Source: Rotaria sordida (Eukaryota > Rotifera > Eurotatoria > Philodinida > Philodinidae). Taken from it: a DNA stretch of 64,000 bases. The notes under the pieces were generated by a model. The model was given only the letters and a program-made list of their open reading frames with translations, had not been told where the DNA came from and did not search any database. Made by a program: the position numbers and the translations under genes. The stretch spans positions 1-64,000 of the forward strand of contig CAJNOL010001264.1 of assembly GCA_905250125.1 (NCBI GenBank). Direction: 5' to 3'. Below, piece after piece: positions 48,025-62,800 of the stretch (its first letter is position 1; every line of letters starts with the position of its first letter).

Positions 48025-49908
48025 AATGAAAACAAATATTTCTCTCAATAAGACAGATTAAAAAAGAAAAAATCATTTAATGAATATCTATCTCTTCTTG
48101 TTTGTTTTATTAATCTTACTCCAGTCAGATGTATAAATAAACGTTTTTTTTCTCCTCTTTTACTTTATGCGTGTTTGTATATAAAATTATCTCACCGGGA
48201 TGGGTGTATGTATGATTGTTAAACCAAGAAAACAAAATAAATAAATAAATTGATTATAAACAAAAGTTAATCATTTTAATCTCTATAATACACAATATTC
48301 TCATTTTGAATTTTCTGCAAATAATTATACTATGATTAAAGAAGAAAAACACCAATATTCATTAGGGACAACCAATTTTAGAATTTAATCATGCCTTTAA
48401 ATTGAATTCATTTATACACTCTAATATAGTGATAATATCGATGGATGAAGAAAGAAGAAAATCCAGATATTTGATTGTAGACATGCAATGAATAATCTAG
48501 CACAGGATATTGAATAAATCAATAGAAATAATGCTATGAAATAGAACTATTTATCAGTATAGTATTGTATTGTTATCATTACAAAAAATGTACTATTTAT
48601 TCGATATTGGATTTTCTTATATTCAATATTTATTAATCTAATTTAATATGACATGATAAGAAAATTTTTATATCCTAGAATATTTTACTAATAATATAAA
48701 TTTATTTTTTAGAATTCTATTCTAATGTTATTTTTTATTTTTGAATCATTTCTCATCTGAATAAGAATATGAATTAACAAAATATAAGGATCGAATAGTT
48801 CTCATTGACATGCACATCAGTTTTTTTTTTTTTTTTTTTTTAATATTTTTAAAATTTTTATGACGTTGATGCTTCTTCTTTTTTTTTTCTGCGTTTCATG
48901 TAGACGTAATTATCATTAATAGCAGTACGTGTGAGATGGCATTCATTCTTTCTTTCTGTTTTAATATGTTTGCATGCATTTCTTTTTTTCTCATAGACGA
49001 CAAAAAAAAAAGCAGAAAAGTTAGCAAAAGAAGAATGATAGATGACGGTAATGAATTTTTTTTTATTAATTTTCTTTTATTTATGGAAAAGAATATATAT
49101 TAATATAGTTGATATTCGTGGCTAGTATGAAAATTTTTTCTTTTTTATTAAGAAAACTTTAACAAGAATAGAAGAAATACAATCAAGTAAGTTGTTACTT
49201 TGTTGATATTTTTAATGAATATAAAAAGTTAACGAAGAGAGAGAGAGAAAGAAACATAAGAGACGATTATTGCGACAATCCCAGTTAAGCTTTATCATAC
49301 AAAGTAATTATAAAATCTAATTTCAATCTTTATTCATTTCGTTTAAAAAAAAGAATGAAGAGATAATTCGTAAATCTATTGACGGCATGATATTCAACTG
49401 CAATTGGATACCTGAAAAGAATACGGGAGGTTGTCATGCGATCGATTTCATCGTTTTTAGTTCAATACTATATATATATAATTATTGTACAAAAATAAAT
49501 TCTTGTTTTTTTTTTCTTCATATGGAATAAGACAAAATAGTAAATAAGTTTGCTTTTTCTTTTGACGTCGAATTTCACCTCATCTCTCAATTGTCATCGT
49601 GGGCGGCAAAAAAGATTTTAATTCATTTTTTCTCTTTTTTTTTCCTCTTATTTTCTTAAAGTGCCTTTGTATCAACAATAAATATAAAAACTCTTACTAG
49701 GTTTGACAGCTGTTCTTATATGAAAAAATTTCCATACATTGTTTTGTATATAGCAAAACTTTTTTGAGAAACTTACTAATTTATAAAGTTATTGTTATTA
49801 TTATTTTATTTAGTAATTTTGTTTTTTTATAAAAAAAATAGAAAATGTTCACGTTTATGTTTTTTTTTTATAATTAAAAATTTTACTTGATAACAATCAA
49901 AATAATCA
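48025..49908. other. Intergenic, FMNL 3' flank
   Basis: AATAAATAAATAAAT at 48236-48250 is a probable polyadenylation region for FMNL. A T homopolymer of about 20 lies at 48820-48841. AT-rich beyond that, with no coding signal. Confidence 0.45.
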
Positions 49909-50106
49909 ATGTATTTTTATTCTACCGGAAGTAATTTGACTACTGGTATGATTGAAGATTCTCGTTTTGGATTTCCTTATTTAAACTTAGTAATATTTAT
50001 GATTATTTCTTTTCTATACATATTACTATTATTTCTCTTCCTTATAATTCGTTTGAAAACAAAAGTTGAGAGTTTTTTTTTTAATAGAGTTAATTATCTG
50101 ATGTAA
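49909..50106 (+). CDS. Possible small single-pass membrane protein
   Basis: 65-codon ORF beginning MYFYSTGSNLTTGMIEDSRF, followed by one hydrophobic segment (residues about 28-48) and a basic stop-transfer-like RLKTK. Codon choice in the first half resembles true exons here. It may be a real micropeptide gene, an unrecognised exon, or chance in AT-rich DNA; I have no homology to offer. Confidence 0.25.
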   Translation: MYFYSTGSNLTTGMIEDSRFGFPYLNLVIFMIISFLYILLLFLFLIIRLKTKVESFFFNRVNYLM

Positions 50107-50891
50107 GATTATATGTGAAATCACTATAACAGAATGTGATAATCACTAATTTGTAGTTTGTTTGATTAAATATACAATTGTACTTGACTTGTTTGTTGAT
50201 TATCCTTTTATTGCCTACTAAAACCATTGAAGATTATAGTGACTTTAACATGTAAGTTTTCTTTTGAAGAAGAAGAAGAAAAAAAGGAACCTAGAAAATA
50301 CTGTTGTCGATTCCACTTCATTTCCGACATATACAAATTAAACTCTTGCTAGAAGCAAAAAAATGCTCATGTTTATGCATTATTTGCTGTTCCTGACATT
50401 CTAGTCAATTCATCAACGTAATGTGAGCATACATTCTATCTTTTTCTCTTGTTTCCCGTCTGTGTCTTGAGTGGTTCTATTGAGAGAATATATGTGTGGG
50501 ATATAGAAAGAAAAACTTTTGGACCAGAATTACCTCTTTTTTTTCTTCATACTAACAAGCACATCAATCATATGTCATTAACTAATGTTAAATATGTACT
50601 TATATTAAATTATATTTCGCCTACTCATTTTGTTTTTTTTCGTTATCACATGGTATAATTTAATAGTTGAGATAAAGCATAAATTAGAAAAAATAATGTC
50701 ACATGGGAAGATTAGAAGATAAAAATGTTATCGTTGAAATCTGTTTAGTCTCTATAATTACTTCAGATGCTTTATATTATTATAGATAGAACATGGTTTC
50801 CTAAAATATTAATCAAATAAATATTCATACAATTTTTTTTTGTTGGTTTTTCTTTGGTCGAAATAATAATTGTCTATTAGAAATTTTATGC
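50107..50891. other. Upstream region of RasGRF
   Basis: No convincing gene. The open frame 50449-50658 has no recognisable motif. Probably contains the RasGRF promoter and 5' UTR. Confidence 0.4.
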
Positions 50892-53800
50892 ATGGCTTCA
50901 TCTGATTCTTGGTTACCATTAAAAAGTTTACAAACTATTTTAATGACACGTACATCATTTAAAGTTAATGAAGAACATTTACTTAATATAGCAATAAAAG
51001 CACGATTAGAAAATCGTGAATGTGGTTATTTATCAAGACGTGGTGGTAGTGGACAAGATCCATCATCATCATCACCGAATAAATGGCAATTAAAATGGTT
51101 TGTTTTATATCAAAATTTACTTTTTTATTATGAAAATGTTAATTCAACTAAACCACAAGGAGTTTATTTTCTTGAAAGTTGTTATTCATCACGTTCAACA
51201 ACTAAAAATAGTAAAGATGGAGAAAAATTAGTAAGTAAATAAAATATTCAATATAATCTTTATTTTAATATATTTTGAAATTTTTTGTTTTAATCTAATT
51301 AAAATCTTTATATTTATATTTGAATGATTTCGTTTGACGAGTTTATTGCATGTTTTCAAAACAAAATAATTATAATAAAAATTTCTTTCCCAATTAATTC
51401 TTATAATTTATCAGCGAATTATATCTTTAATAAGATTCTTCATCAATTGAAGAATTTAACCATAATTAAGTCTTCAGTATTGAAAATTGCAATATATTAT
51501 CATATAAATTAGATTAAACGTTTATTAGTGATATCGAGATTAATATATGGTTGGATTGTTTTCACAATAGGCAAAAAAAAAGCATTTGCCACCATCCTAT
51601 GAGATTTAGAAATGAACGAGAATAGCAGTATAACATCTCTCAAGAGATAAAAGGTTCTTTCTATTTCCATTTTGGATCAAGGCACATCTACTATTGAAAC
51701 GGAAGGAAGTTGAACATGCTCAATACTTCACAATGCATTATCATGATCGTATTCATTAAATGAGATTTCGATAATTTCTTCTTTTATTCATTTTTTTTTT
51801 GTGATAGACATGAATTCTATCAATTGATTATTGTTCTATAGATTCTATGGAAAATATAATCAACATTCATTGGTTTAAATTCTATAAATTCTAAATAAAT
51901 TATTTTTTTTTAATAAACACTTGTTTAAATTCAATGCTCTACTTTACAAAGTTCTGATTGAATAGAATTTTGTTTAAAATTCATTAGCTTTTACAAACTA
52001 ATTGTCAACTCTTTCTCATTAATGAAAATTCAACTCATTTTAATATTGATCTTTACTTTCTTGCCATATTTGCTAACAATGAATTTTTTTTTCTCGATGC
52101 TATAATCAAAATAAAGTACATCGATTTATCTTCCTGTCGTAGGACTAACACTCGATATTTTTTTTTTATTTGTTCATAAATAATTATTTGTTTATTGACA
52201 TAAGTTTAAGGACAAATTGCATGAATAGTATTATCAATATTGATATTTCACCTTTGAATTATATGAAAACTCAATTTCAAGACTATGTGCTAAATCTAAA
52301 TTTTCCTCTTATAAAAAAACTTATAGTTACATAATTAAACTTAAATTCTTATTTTAGAATTGTTTTTCAATATCTTATACACGTGATGGTCGTAATGCTA
52401 TTGAATTTGCAGCTGAATCTGAAACTGATTGTCAAGTATGGATTGAATGTATTCAATCATGCAGGTTAAAAGATAAAATACAATGAAATGAGAAAAAAAA
52501 AAATTTTTTTTTAATTTTTGATTTTAGTTATAATCATTTATTATCAGTTAAAGAAGAACTTGAACAAAAATATCGACATTTATCACAAGTTTATGAAAGT
52601 GAAACTAAAGCAAAATATCAATATTTACAACAAGTTGAAGAACTTTCAACTGAAGTTCGACAATTACGTAGTGAAGTAAATACAAAAAGAAAACAAATCA
52701 AATGAGTTGGTTTTGTTTGAAAACTATTTTGTCTTGTTTTTTTATAGTTATCTCGTTATCGACGTCAACATCATTTATTACGAACAAAAAGTATAGCTGA
52801 AGAAGATACAGAAGAAATACGAAAAATAAAAAAAGTTCAAAGTCTTTGTCGAGGTTGGTTATATAGACAACGATGGAAACGTATTGTTGAAGAGTATATA
52901 CGGTATTTAAATAAACTATTTTTTATGAATTATATTCAAGAAATTTTTTTTTTTATTCGTTGAATATATTAATCAATGAATGAATGAATACTTTCTTTAC
53001 TGAATAAGATAATATTTCATCGATAGATGACATTCAGAAGATAAAAAATGTTTTTGTTTCCCTTCTATTAGATTCTTGTATAAAAGTTATTTAATGTGAC
53101 TGAATAATCTATATTTTTTAAAGTTCACTTAAGTTACAATGGACTATATTCCAAAGGGAGTTATTTTTGATGAAATGTCAAAAATCATCATGTAATTGTA
53201 TTTATTCATTTTTTTTTGAAGTATTCTTCTAATGCCATTAGCTTTTGTAGTTCTTTTTTTCTATAATGAGATTTCTACATGAAATAAACACAAAATACTA
53301 CTTCCATTAGTATTTGAATGAGAAATAACTCAAGCAGCAATTACTTTTTGTTATTTAAAGCAAACACGAAATTATAAACTACGTGTATTAATATACAGTA
53401 TTCAAAAGTATTGTCAAAAAATGATTGAATCTTTTAATTAACCTTTTGGCTCCCGGCGACAGATATATATGTGCTCGAGGGAAGGACCCCCAAGTGTCAC
53501 TCTCTATTTTGAATCGGATATAGACCAGATTGTGGACCTCGACGAGCTGATCACGATAGCATATAGCGTCTTTCTCCATGGAGATATTGAAGGGTTAAGC
53601 CGACCTTACATCTTAAAAGAAATTGCATTTAGACAACTTTAGAAAGCTTGGTTTTCGATGATATTAAAACTTCAAACAGTCTGATTCGTAGCATTTGGCG
53701 TACCGCATCCGAATATGCATGATTACATATTAAACTGGACTAGAGAGTCTGCGGTTGTCTGTAATTTGTGTACTTCATTATTTACCAAAGCTTCGAGTAC

Positions 53801-56800
53801 AGATACTTTAACAAAGATGTGCGAGTTTATTTGCAGTCCCTTCGATTTCAAATACGATATTTATAGCTATTGATAGCACTTAAATAGGTGCAATTTCTGA
53901 CAAAAAATGGGGTTGGTGCTAAAGAGGCTTGAGAAATAGCAAAATACTTTCTTATCAAAAATTTCGAGTTTCGTAAAAAAGCCGGGAATCAAAGGATTAA
54001 AATTGATCTTTTGTTAATAATAGTAAGATTAATAAGGGATAGAATTCGACTTTTTCGAAATAATAATTCAATGTTGTTATAATATTGTTGTTTATTGTAT
54101 ATTTAATATTTTTGAGGCATGACATCAAATCATTTTTAGATATTCGTTTTAATTTTTATAAGCATACTCAGGAAGTTAAAAAATACAAAAAATTTGCATT
54201 AAAATGATGAAACAAACAAAAAACTTGATGTATTTTAAATTCATCAGTTAAAATAAACATTTTCATCAATTTCATTGCATTTGCTTAATTAAAATATTGC
54301 TTTTCATCAATAAATTTGAAAAACATTAAATTGTTGTCCATTTCATCATTAGAAACGCCTCTTTTTGTTTTTTTGACGTAAACTTCACGAAAGTCATGAA
54401 TTTATTTTTTAATTTTTTGACGCCTTGGGTACACTCTTAATTAAATTTTATTTTAATTTATTATATGTAGGTCAAATAAATAGAAATTCTATTTTCAACG
54501 TAAAATATAAAAATCTAATTTACATTTGCAATCTGTTTTTTTTTTCATTGAAATCCATGATTTGTACAAAATAGAAAATCATCAAAAAAAATCTACGAGT
54601 TACTGTAACCTTTATAAAGTCATTAGGAGAATTAATTTGACAAAATGAAAAAATAAAAACGATACTTTTATTGTTTTGTTTTAGTTCTCCACATGCTGAG
54701 TTGATTCGTAGACGTAATAATATAGTATTTAATTTGGTTGAAAGTGAACGAGAATATGTTCATCAATTGGAAATTCTTATTGCTAATTATGTACGACCAT
54801 TTCGAATGGGTAAAAGATTTTTTTTTTTTCTTCTGCTTGTCTTCATAATAAATAAAGAAAACAATGACACGCTTATTTTTAGCTGCAAGCTCAAAAAAAC
54901 CTCCCATTACACATGAAGATGTTAATTCAATTTTTCTTAATACGTATGTGATATTTATTTTTTTTCTTTTGTTATTTAATTTATTTTTCAATACAACAAA
55001 TCTTCTTGCTTTATTATTAGTGAAATTATTCTATTTCTTCATCAAATTTTTTATAAAGGATTATCAAAAAAACTAGAAAATTGGCCAACATTTTATACCG
55101 GTAGAATCAATTAAATACTAACATTCGTATATAAATTTTATTTGATTTTTTTTCAAGGTGATCTATTTGATATGTTGATTTCAATGTTACATATTTATTT
55201 GGAATATGTTCGAAATCATCATTATAGTTTACAAGTAGAAATTTTTCTTATTCATTTATTTTTTTTTATCGAAAAAAAAAGAAATTCTTATTTTTAGTGT
55301 TTAGTTGAATGTAAATTAAGTAATCCAGGTTTTAATAAATTTCTTGAACGATGTGAAATGAAAGCAGCATGTGAAGGATTAACATTGGATATACTTTTAG
55401 TATTACCAATGAATCGAGTTTGTTATTATGTGAAAAAATAATTTTACTATTTCTTTGATTTTTTTTTTTTTTTATTTCTTAGATTCCTTATTATATAGTA
55501 ACACTTGCAAATTGTTTATCACATACACCACATGCACACGTTGAAAGAGAAAAATTAGAACAAACTAAATCAAAACTTGAAGAACTTTCAAAAGTAAAAT
55601 TTTAACGAATAAAAAATCAAGATTTTTCAAGTTTTATTTTGTTTTTTTATTAAATAGATTATGCATGATGAAGTATCAGAAACAGAACATATTCGAACAA
55701 ATTTAGCTATTGAACGATCAATTGCAGAAGGATGTGATGTTTTATTGGATGGTAATCAAGTACTTTGTCGACAAGGTAAAATACTGTTCATACTATTTCT
55801 GTGCGATTAAAATCAAAGAAGAACGAAATAACTATGCTACTACTAATAGAAAGATCTATTGAACAAATCACTTTAAGTCAATACTATTCCATTAAATTTA
55901 TATTGTTGTATAAATTCGACAGTCGCTTTGTTTGTATAGAAAATACCATAGTTTAATATTTAGTAATTTAAAAATTTGATCAGATATTCTTTTTTTTGTT
56001 TACAGATAGTCTTATATTATGGATTGGTGATCGAAACAAATTAAGTCTCGGACAACGATTTGCAATACGAGATCTTCGTCGGCATGAAATTGTTGTACAG
56101 TGTTATCTTTTTTCTAATCATCTTGTTATAACTACTCGAGCATCAAGTGGAAAATTACATCTTGTTAAAGTATTTTACATATAATGTATAGTGTAAAAGT
56201 CTTGGCACAATATATTTACTCATTTTTCATTTATTAAAAGACATCTGGTTAGAATCAAAATTTTTCACTGTTTCCGAATATATGTCTTCAGAATTTCTTT
56301 CCGAGGTAACATTAAACAAATATAAGTAAATTTTACGAAAAAAAGTTCAAAATTATATCTGTACAAAGTTAAATAACGATTTTAGTGCAGTTCTTAGTTT
56401 ACGTGGTTTGTGCCTTGGAAAAGTTTCAATACATCATTATTGTAGAGCAGAGGTCTCAGTGGGCTGAACTACTGCGAAGAAAATCAGCCCATGGTTCTTT
56501 CTTTAAAAATGACTTAGCCGTGCCACTCATCTAATTACATTGGATAAACTTTTAACATATAAATGAGCAAATAGATTTCGAGTATCAGTAGTTGATGTAT
56601 AAACAAATGTTTGGTAAAATATTTGACAATTCGTAAAATCTTTAGTTCTCTGGAATCCACTAGTATTTTCGGATTGTTTTAGTTGGTAAACCAAAACTTT
56701 TTCCACCGAAAAGATGTACTTACTTTTTCATATTTTAATAACAACATATGTCGATAATTGTTGTTTTCAAAAGATATTTGATCCGTTCGAATGTATACTG

Positions 56801-59800
56801 TTTTGTATATGATGATGCACACTCACCGGTACTTGAATAAAAAAAAAATTAACGAAACTGGCTGATTGAAAAGATTTAGTAGGAATAGAATTAGAATTAC
56901 AAAAAAGTAATTGGCGATGAACGAGGAGAGTTAAGCAAGGACATTTTATTGAATATAAAGAAAGTTTTGTAAGTGAAGTTACAAAAAGTTTTGTGGAAAT
57001 ACGTAACATCTTTTAAAAATTTTCTATTTTATTCAAGATTCAGTTCATGCGTCCCCATCATAATATCAACTCAGCCAATAGACATCTCTGTTGTAGTTTG
57101 TACAAAAATGAATTATTAAAATAAGTGAAAGCTCTTTCTAGTAAGGAGCTAGTTTCTATTGAAATCAGCATTAGTAAAAAAATTGTTGTCTGTCATGCAA
57201 CAGTGAATAGTACACTTTGTAGAGCAAACTTTGCTCTAGAAAATTGACGAGGGAAGATCTCCAGATATTAAATAACTTTTCGACCGAAATGATGTTCATT
57301 TGATGATTACTAGTGAGTAATAGAAAAGCCTACAGTAGTTTGGTTTTTCGACGCTTCATTCCTCAGATATCGAGATTTTAGTGGTTTTTCAACAAAACCC
57401 GCGGTAACTTTAGAGTTTTGACCTCAAACTTTGCATGAAGAAAGCTCTCAATGAGATTGTTTTATTAAGCAAGTTATAACTTTTCTAGTATCTTCTATCC
57501 TGAGATATATCAATATTCGAAATTCTCTCATGTGTAAAAGCAAATTTTATCTATATATTTACATCTTAAGAAAGGAAATCCTGTAGAAAACCTAAAACTT
57601 GCACAATTAACTAATCTCATTAAGAGCTTTGTTCGTGCAAGGTTTGAAGTTGACAGTCGATTTTCCACCTGAGCACAACTTTTGTGTTGAAGAATCCTAG
57701 TAAAATTTCAATATCTCGAGAATGAAGGCCAGGAAAATCATATCATCCTAGATTTTTCTATTACTCTCTAGTACTCATCAAATGAATATCGTCTCGATCG
57801 AAAAGCGATTTGACACCTAGAGGAAAGGTTCTTCCGTATGCCATAAAGTTGGGCACCACCCACAACTTTCTGATTCTAACTAACTGTTTCTGACGCTCTA
57901 ACCAGTTGTCTTTAAGTGGACGAAAATTTCGTGCCAAGATTTTCATCTTATAGGTTATATATATATATACGTTATCTTTGAAGAATATTTCATTTTGTTC
58001 TTAAAGGGTTGTGGTGTTATTTCATTAGCTGACGTTACACTTGTTGAAGATATAACAACAGATCCTCAATATTTACTTGCATCAGTCACAGAAGAAGATA
58101 GTATTGATAATACAAATTCTGATATATCAGAAGACACAACTACTGAATTAGATTTTCATATAATTCGTTTATTTCGTTTAATTGTTGAATCACCTGATCA
58201 AACACCATATTCAGCAACATTTGTTGCTAATGATGAAAAACATAAATCAGAATGGTGTACAGATATAGCACAATGTTTGCAAAATCTTCGTTATACTCAA
58301 TTAGTTACAGGAACATTTCGTAATGCATCATCAGTTATTGCACCAGAATCTGTCAAGTAAAAAAGCTAAAAAAAAATTTTAATTATTTTTCAATGTCTTG
58401 TTTTTCTTATAGATCTGATGTTAAATTATATAAAGATGATGCTGAAATTAAATATTCTAAAACACTTGATTCATGTAAAATACCACAAGTAAAATACACT
58501 ATAAAAAAAAACAACTGTTTTTTGTTTTGCTTTATGTAAAAAATAATATTTTATTTTCTTAGATTCGACATGCAACTGTTGAACGTTTACTCGAACGTTT
58601 AACAGATTTACGTTTTTTATCAATTGATTTTCTCAATACATTTCTTTTAACTTATCGTTTATATACAGATGCTTATACAGTTATGGAAACATTAATTCGA
58701 GTTTATAAATCATCACCACATACGTCACTTGATCAAACGATTGAGATCGATGGAACTAATGTAAATACAGTACCAAAAACTGATGAACGACAACAAAAGT
58801 AAAATTAAATTCATTGATTTTTACATGAAACATTTTTGTTTTTTGAAATTTTATTCAGAGAAAAAAAGTCACATCTAACCAATGAATATGATAATGAATT
58901 TACTCGACGTGTATCAGAAGGTTGAGCTCAGAAATAAAAAGGAAAAGTTTAATTAATTAATTAATTGATTTATTTATAGGTGCTAAATTTTTAACAATTA
59001 ATTCTACAATTGAACAAGAACGAGATTTAAGAAGACATTCACATATTGGTACATTTCATCGAGCATTAAGTAAAGATAAAAATCAACATATTATATAATT
59101 AAAAACAAAAATTATTTTTTTGCTTATAGGTATCGATCAAAATGAAGCACTAACAACAGCAAGAATTAACGAAAAAAGTAAGTTATTACGTCAAAAATAA
59201 ATATCTTCAATTGAAATCAGTAAAAAAACCAAGTATAATTATCTTTGTTGTTACTCAATTACTTTTAAAAAATCATCAGACTAAATATTATTTTGCAATA
59301 AACATTTTTGCAATCGTGAAGCTTATTCGATATACTTCACAGGATTGAAAAACACAAGCATGAACATCTCCGAGTGCTAAAAAGCTTTTGAGCTCAAATT
59401 TTGCCTATAGGCAGGGAATGTATAGACTAGAAAAATCTTAGGAAAATATCGGCACAAGTTATCATTTAGCTGAGATGTCAACTATTTACTACAATCTTCC
59501 TACAGGACTCCACTTTTCCAATAAAATCAAAGTTTTGATCTGAAACTTTTGCATACATCGATGTTTTAATCAGACGAACTTGTCTACAAAGTTTCAGAAT
59601 TTCTGGATAAATTATCTCCGAGATACCAGTATATTAGCTTATAGACGGTTTTTTGAAGATATTGTATTATGCACAAATATTTCTCGAAAACTCATATTTC
59701 GGAGATAATTCATCCAGAAATTCTGAAACTTTTTAGGCAAGTTCGTTTGATTGAGACCTTAATGTATGTAAAAGGTTCAGATCAAAACTTTGATTTTACC

Positions 59801-62800
59801 GAAAATGTCGATATCTCCGTTAAGTCGTAACTTGAACCTATATCCTCCTAAGATTTTTCTGCTCTATACATCCCCGGCCTATGAGCAAAATTTGAGTTCA
59901 AAAGCTTTTTAGCACCTGAAAAGGTTTCCTTATTAGTTCCAGATTTAAGACTAAAACCATTGACGAAAAGACATGTTGGTTCATTGTAAAAGGAAAAACT
60001 AAGAATAATAAAGCTTTACTCGGTTATAAAGATGAAAAAAAGCCATCCAAAGTTTTATGTTCAAATCAAAGTTCTTATAGAGGATTTTCAATATTGTTAT
60101 TTAAATATTGTACAACGTAGTTGAGAATACTCTTTGAATAGAAGTTATATATTTTCAATAGAATGATTTCTAGTAAAGTATAAATTGATCTATTTTTTTT
60201 TAATTTCAATATTTTATCATTTAGAATTATCAATAAAAACTATTGAAAGATGTGTTGGTTTACCAACAAGTTCATCCATGGATATTACAGCATCAATCGA
60301 TAGATTACATAGTACTCAAGCTCCACTTGCATCATCAGAAACATTTTCTGATGTTGTATCAATATGTCGTGATGAACAACAAACACATTTATCATCAAAT
60401 AATGGAATATCGATTAATATAGATAAAAATTCTAATCAAATAATACAAGATAATGATTTTAATTCATTAGAAATACTATTTGATTTTCCATCAGTTAATA
60501 TAACTAATGATTCTCAAACTGATATTGTACGTAAATCAGAAAATCGTTGTCGAATACGATATTCAGATAATCCTAATATAAACAATACAACTAAAGTATA
60601 ATACTTATTAATCTTTTAAAAATTTCTTGTATTTTAAATATAAAAATAATCTATAGGGAGAAAGAAAATCTCTTCGTTTTGAAGCAAGTGATAGTCCACC
60701 AACACAAAAACAACGATTACAACTTGATGTACAACCAACTACTACAACACAAAATGTTCTATGGCTTTGTATGTCATGAAGAAAAAAAAATATTAAATTA
60801 TCTTTTTCATTTATCATATTCTATTTTGTAGCAAAACGTCTAAGTGAAGTTCTTGCATCACCACGTCAAAGTATACGTAATGCAGGTGAAAGTTCATTTA
60901 AAAAAGTTTTACCTGGTGTTGTTGTTACATCATCACGATCATCTCGTCGTCGAATAAGTTCAGCTGCAGCAACACAAGCATTTGCTGTTGCTACATCAGG
61001 TGAATCACCGAAAAGTATAAGAAATGAGCGATTAGCAAGTAATCCGGGTATAGTTGTTTTTTTTTTAAAATAGTCTTTATTGTTTTGTTTTCTCAATATT
61101 CTTTTTTAAAACTATTTATAATAAAAACAGGTGGTGGTTCAATGTCAATTCAACCAGCAACAACTAGCAATAGTGCTATGCCATTAAGTGCTAGAGAACA
61201 AAGAGCAAATGAATATATTATTGTTAATACAGCTTCAACAATGCGTGTTCTTAATGTTCTTCGACATTGGCTTACAAAGCATCCATTAGTACGTATGATA
61301 TGTCATACGAATAATTTAAGTAGTATTCGATATGATAAAAAGCACAATTGCTTTTTTGATTTGTGTTAATAGATCGAATAAACAATAATATTTGCTTTAA
61401 TATAGAGTGACTTTTACAACATCTAATCTGAAATTTAGTGACCATGTAGACCGATTCCAGACGATCTTATGAGAAGATGTATCCAACTGTCAAACGCTAT
61501 TTGACTTTGTATGATAGCTACGAGTAGATCTCGGTCAGACTAAGAAAGAATTGAAAAGAATTTGCGCTCATGCCCTTCTATTGAAGAGTTATGTCCGTTT
61601 TAATGAAATTTTTACTGAGAACATAACATTTCCGAAAAATCCACAATAGAGTTTCGAGCTGAAATTTTGTCTATAGGCACGTAACATTGTTCAGAAATGC
61701 CGTGCTCTCAGTAAAAATTCCATTAGAATGGCCATAACTTTTCAATAGTAGATTGTGGACTCGAATCCTTTTAAACTTTTCTTAATCTCACCAAGACTTA
61801 GTCGTAGTGGTAACGTGAAGTCGAACCGCATCCGACAGTTGGGTATATTCTTTCGTTAGTTAATGTGGTGAGAGTCAAAACTGTACTGCTGTGTATAACG
61901 ATCGAAACTATGTATTTCAACAATAGTGTTAAGTTGAAGATGTTCGAAGACACAAATTACATAAATTAAGGACTATGTCAAAACTCGTTATTTTCTATTG
62001 CACGAACACAGTTAGAGATGCATTAATTCCTAAACCATAGTTTCAAACATGAGTTTTTTTCTGTATTCAGAATTCTTTGTTCTGCCAATTCATTTAAATA
62101 ATAGTTCTACTCAGTTTTGATTGCTTCATCCGAAGTTATCGTTAGATTTCTTTTGACAGAAACCGTTGATGGAAATTTGTAGTTATGAATATTGAAAATA
62201 GGTTGTCTTCCAGTGTGAATTTACTAATTCCTGAAACTTCATTTCAAAATTTATGTATCTGTAGTATTGAGAATCCACAGATACAAATCAAACAAATATA
62301 ATTTCTATTGAGTTCATGACCTTATTTTACATTTCTTTATTTTTATTCTAGGATTTTCATACTAATCCTAAACTAAAAGAAGTAAGATGATAAATTTTTT
62401 AAATCTATGTCATAGAATAATGTTTTCTTTGTAATAATAGATGGTTCTTGAACTATTGCAAGATATGTTATTCAATAATCATTTAATTGCTGGTGAACAT
62501 AAAGCAGCTGTTGCAATTATAAAACAATTAGAAACAGCTGAAATAGATGAAAAAAATGAACAATTACGTATACTTCTTAATCCAACACAAGTATAATAAA
62601 GAAAAAAATTCAATATTTATTCATTCAAAATTATTTATTTATATTCAGGTTTCAAATACAACATTCGAACAAATAGCTGTTTCTGATGTTGCTGAACAAA
62701 TGACATTAATTGATCATAAACTTTTTTGTGCATTAGGCAGCGAGTAAACTAAAAAAAAAAAAAAACCTTCAAATTTATTTCATTCGAAATATTTATTTTT

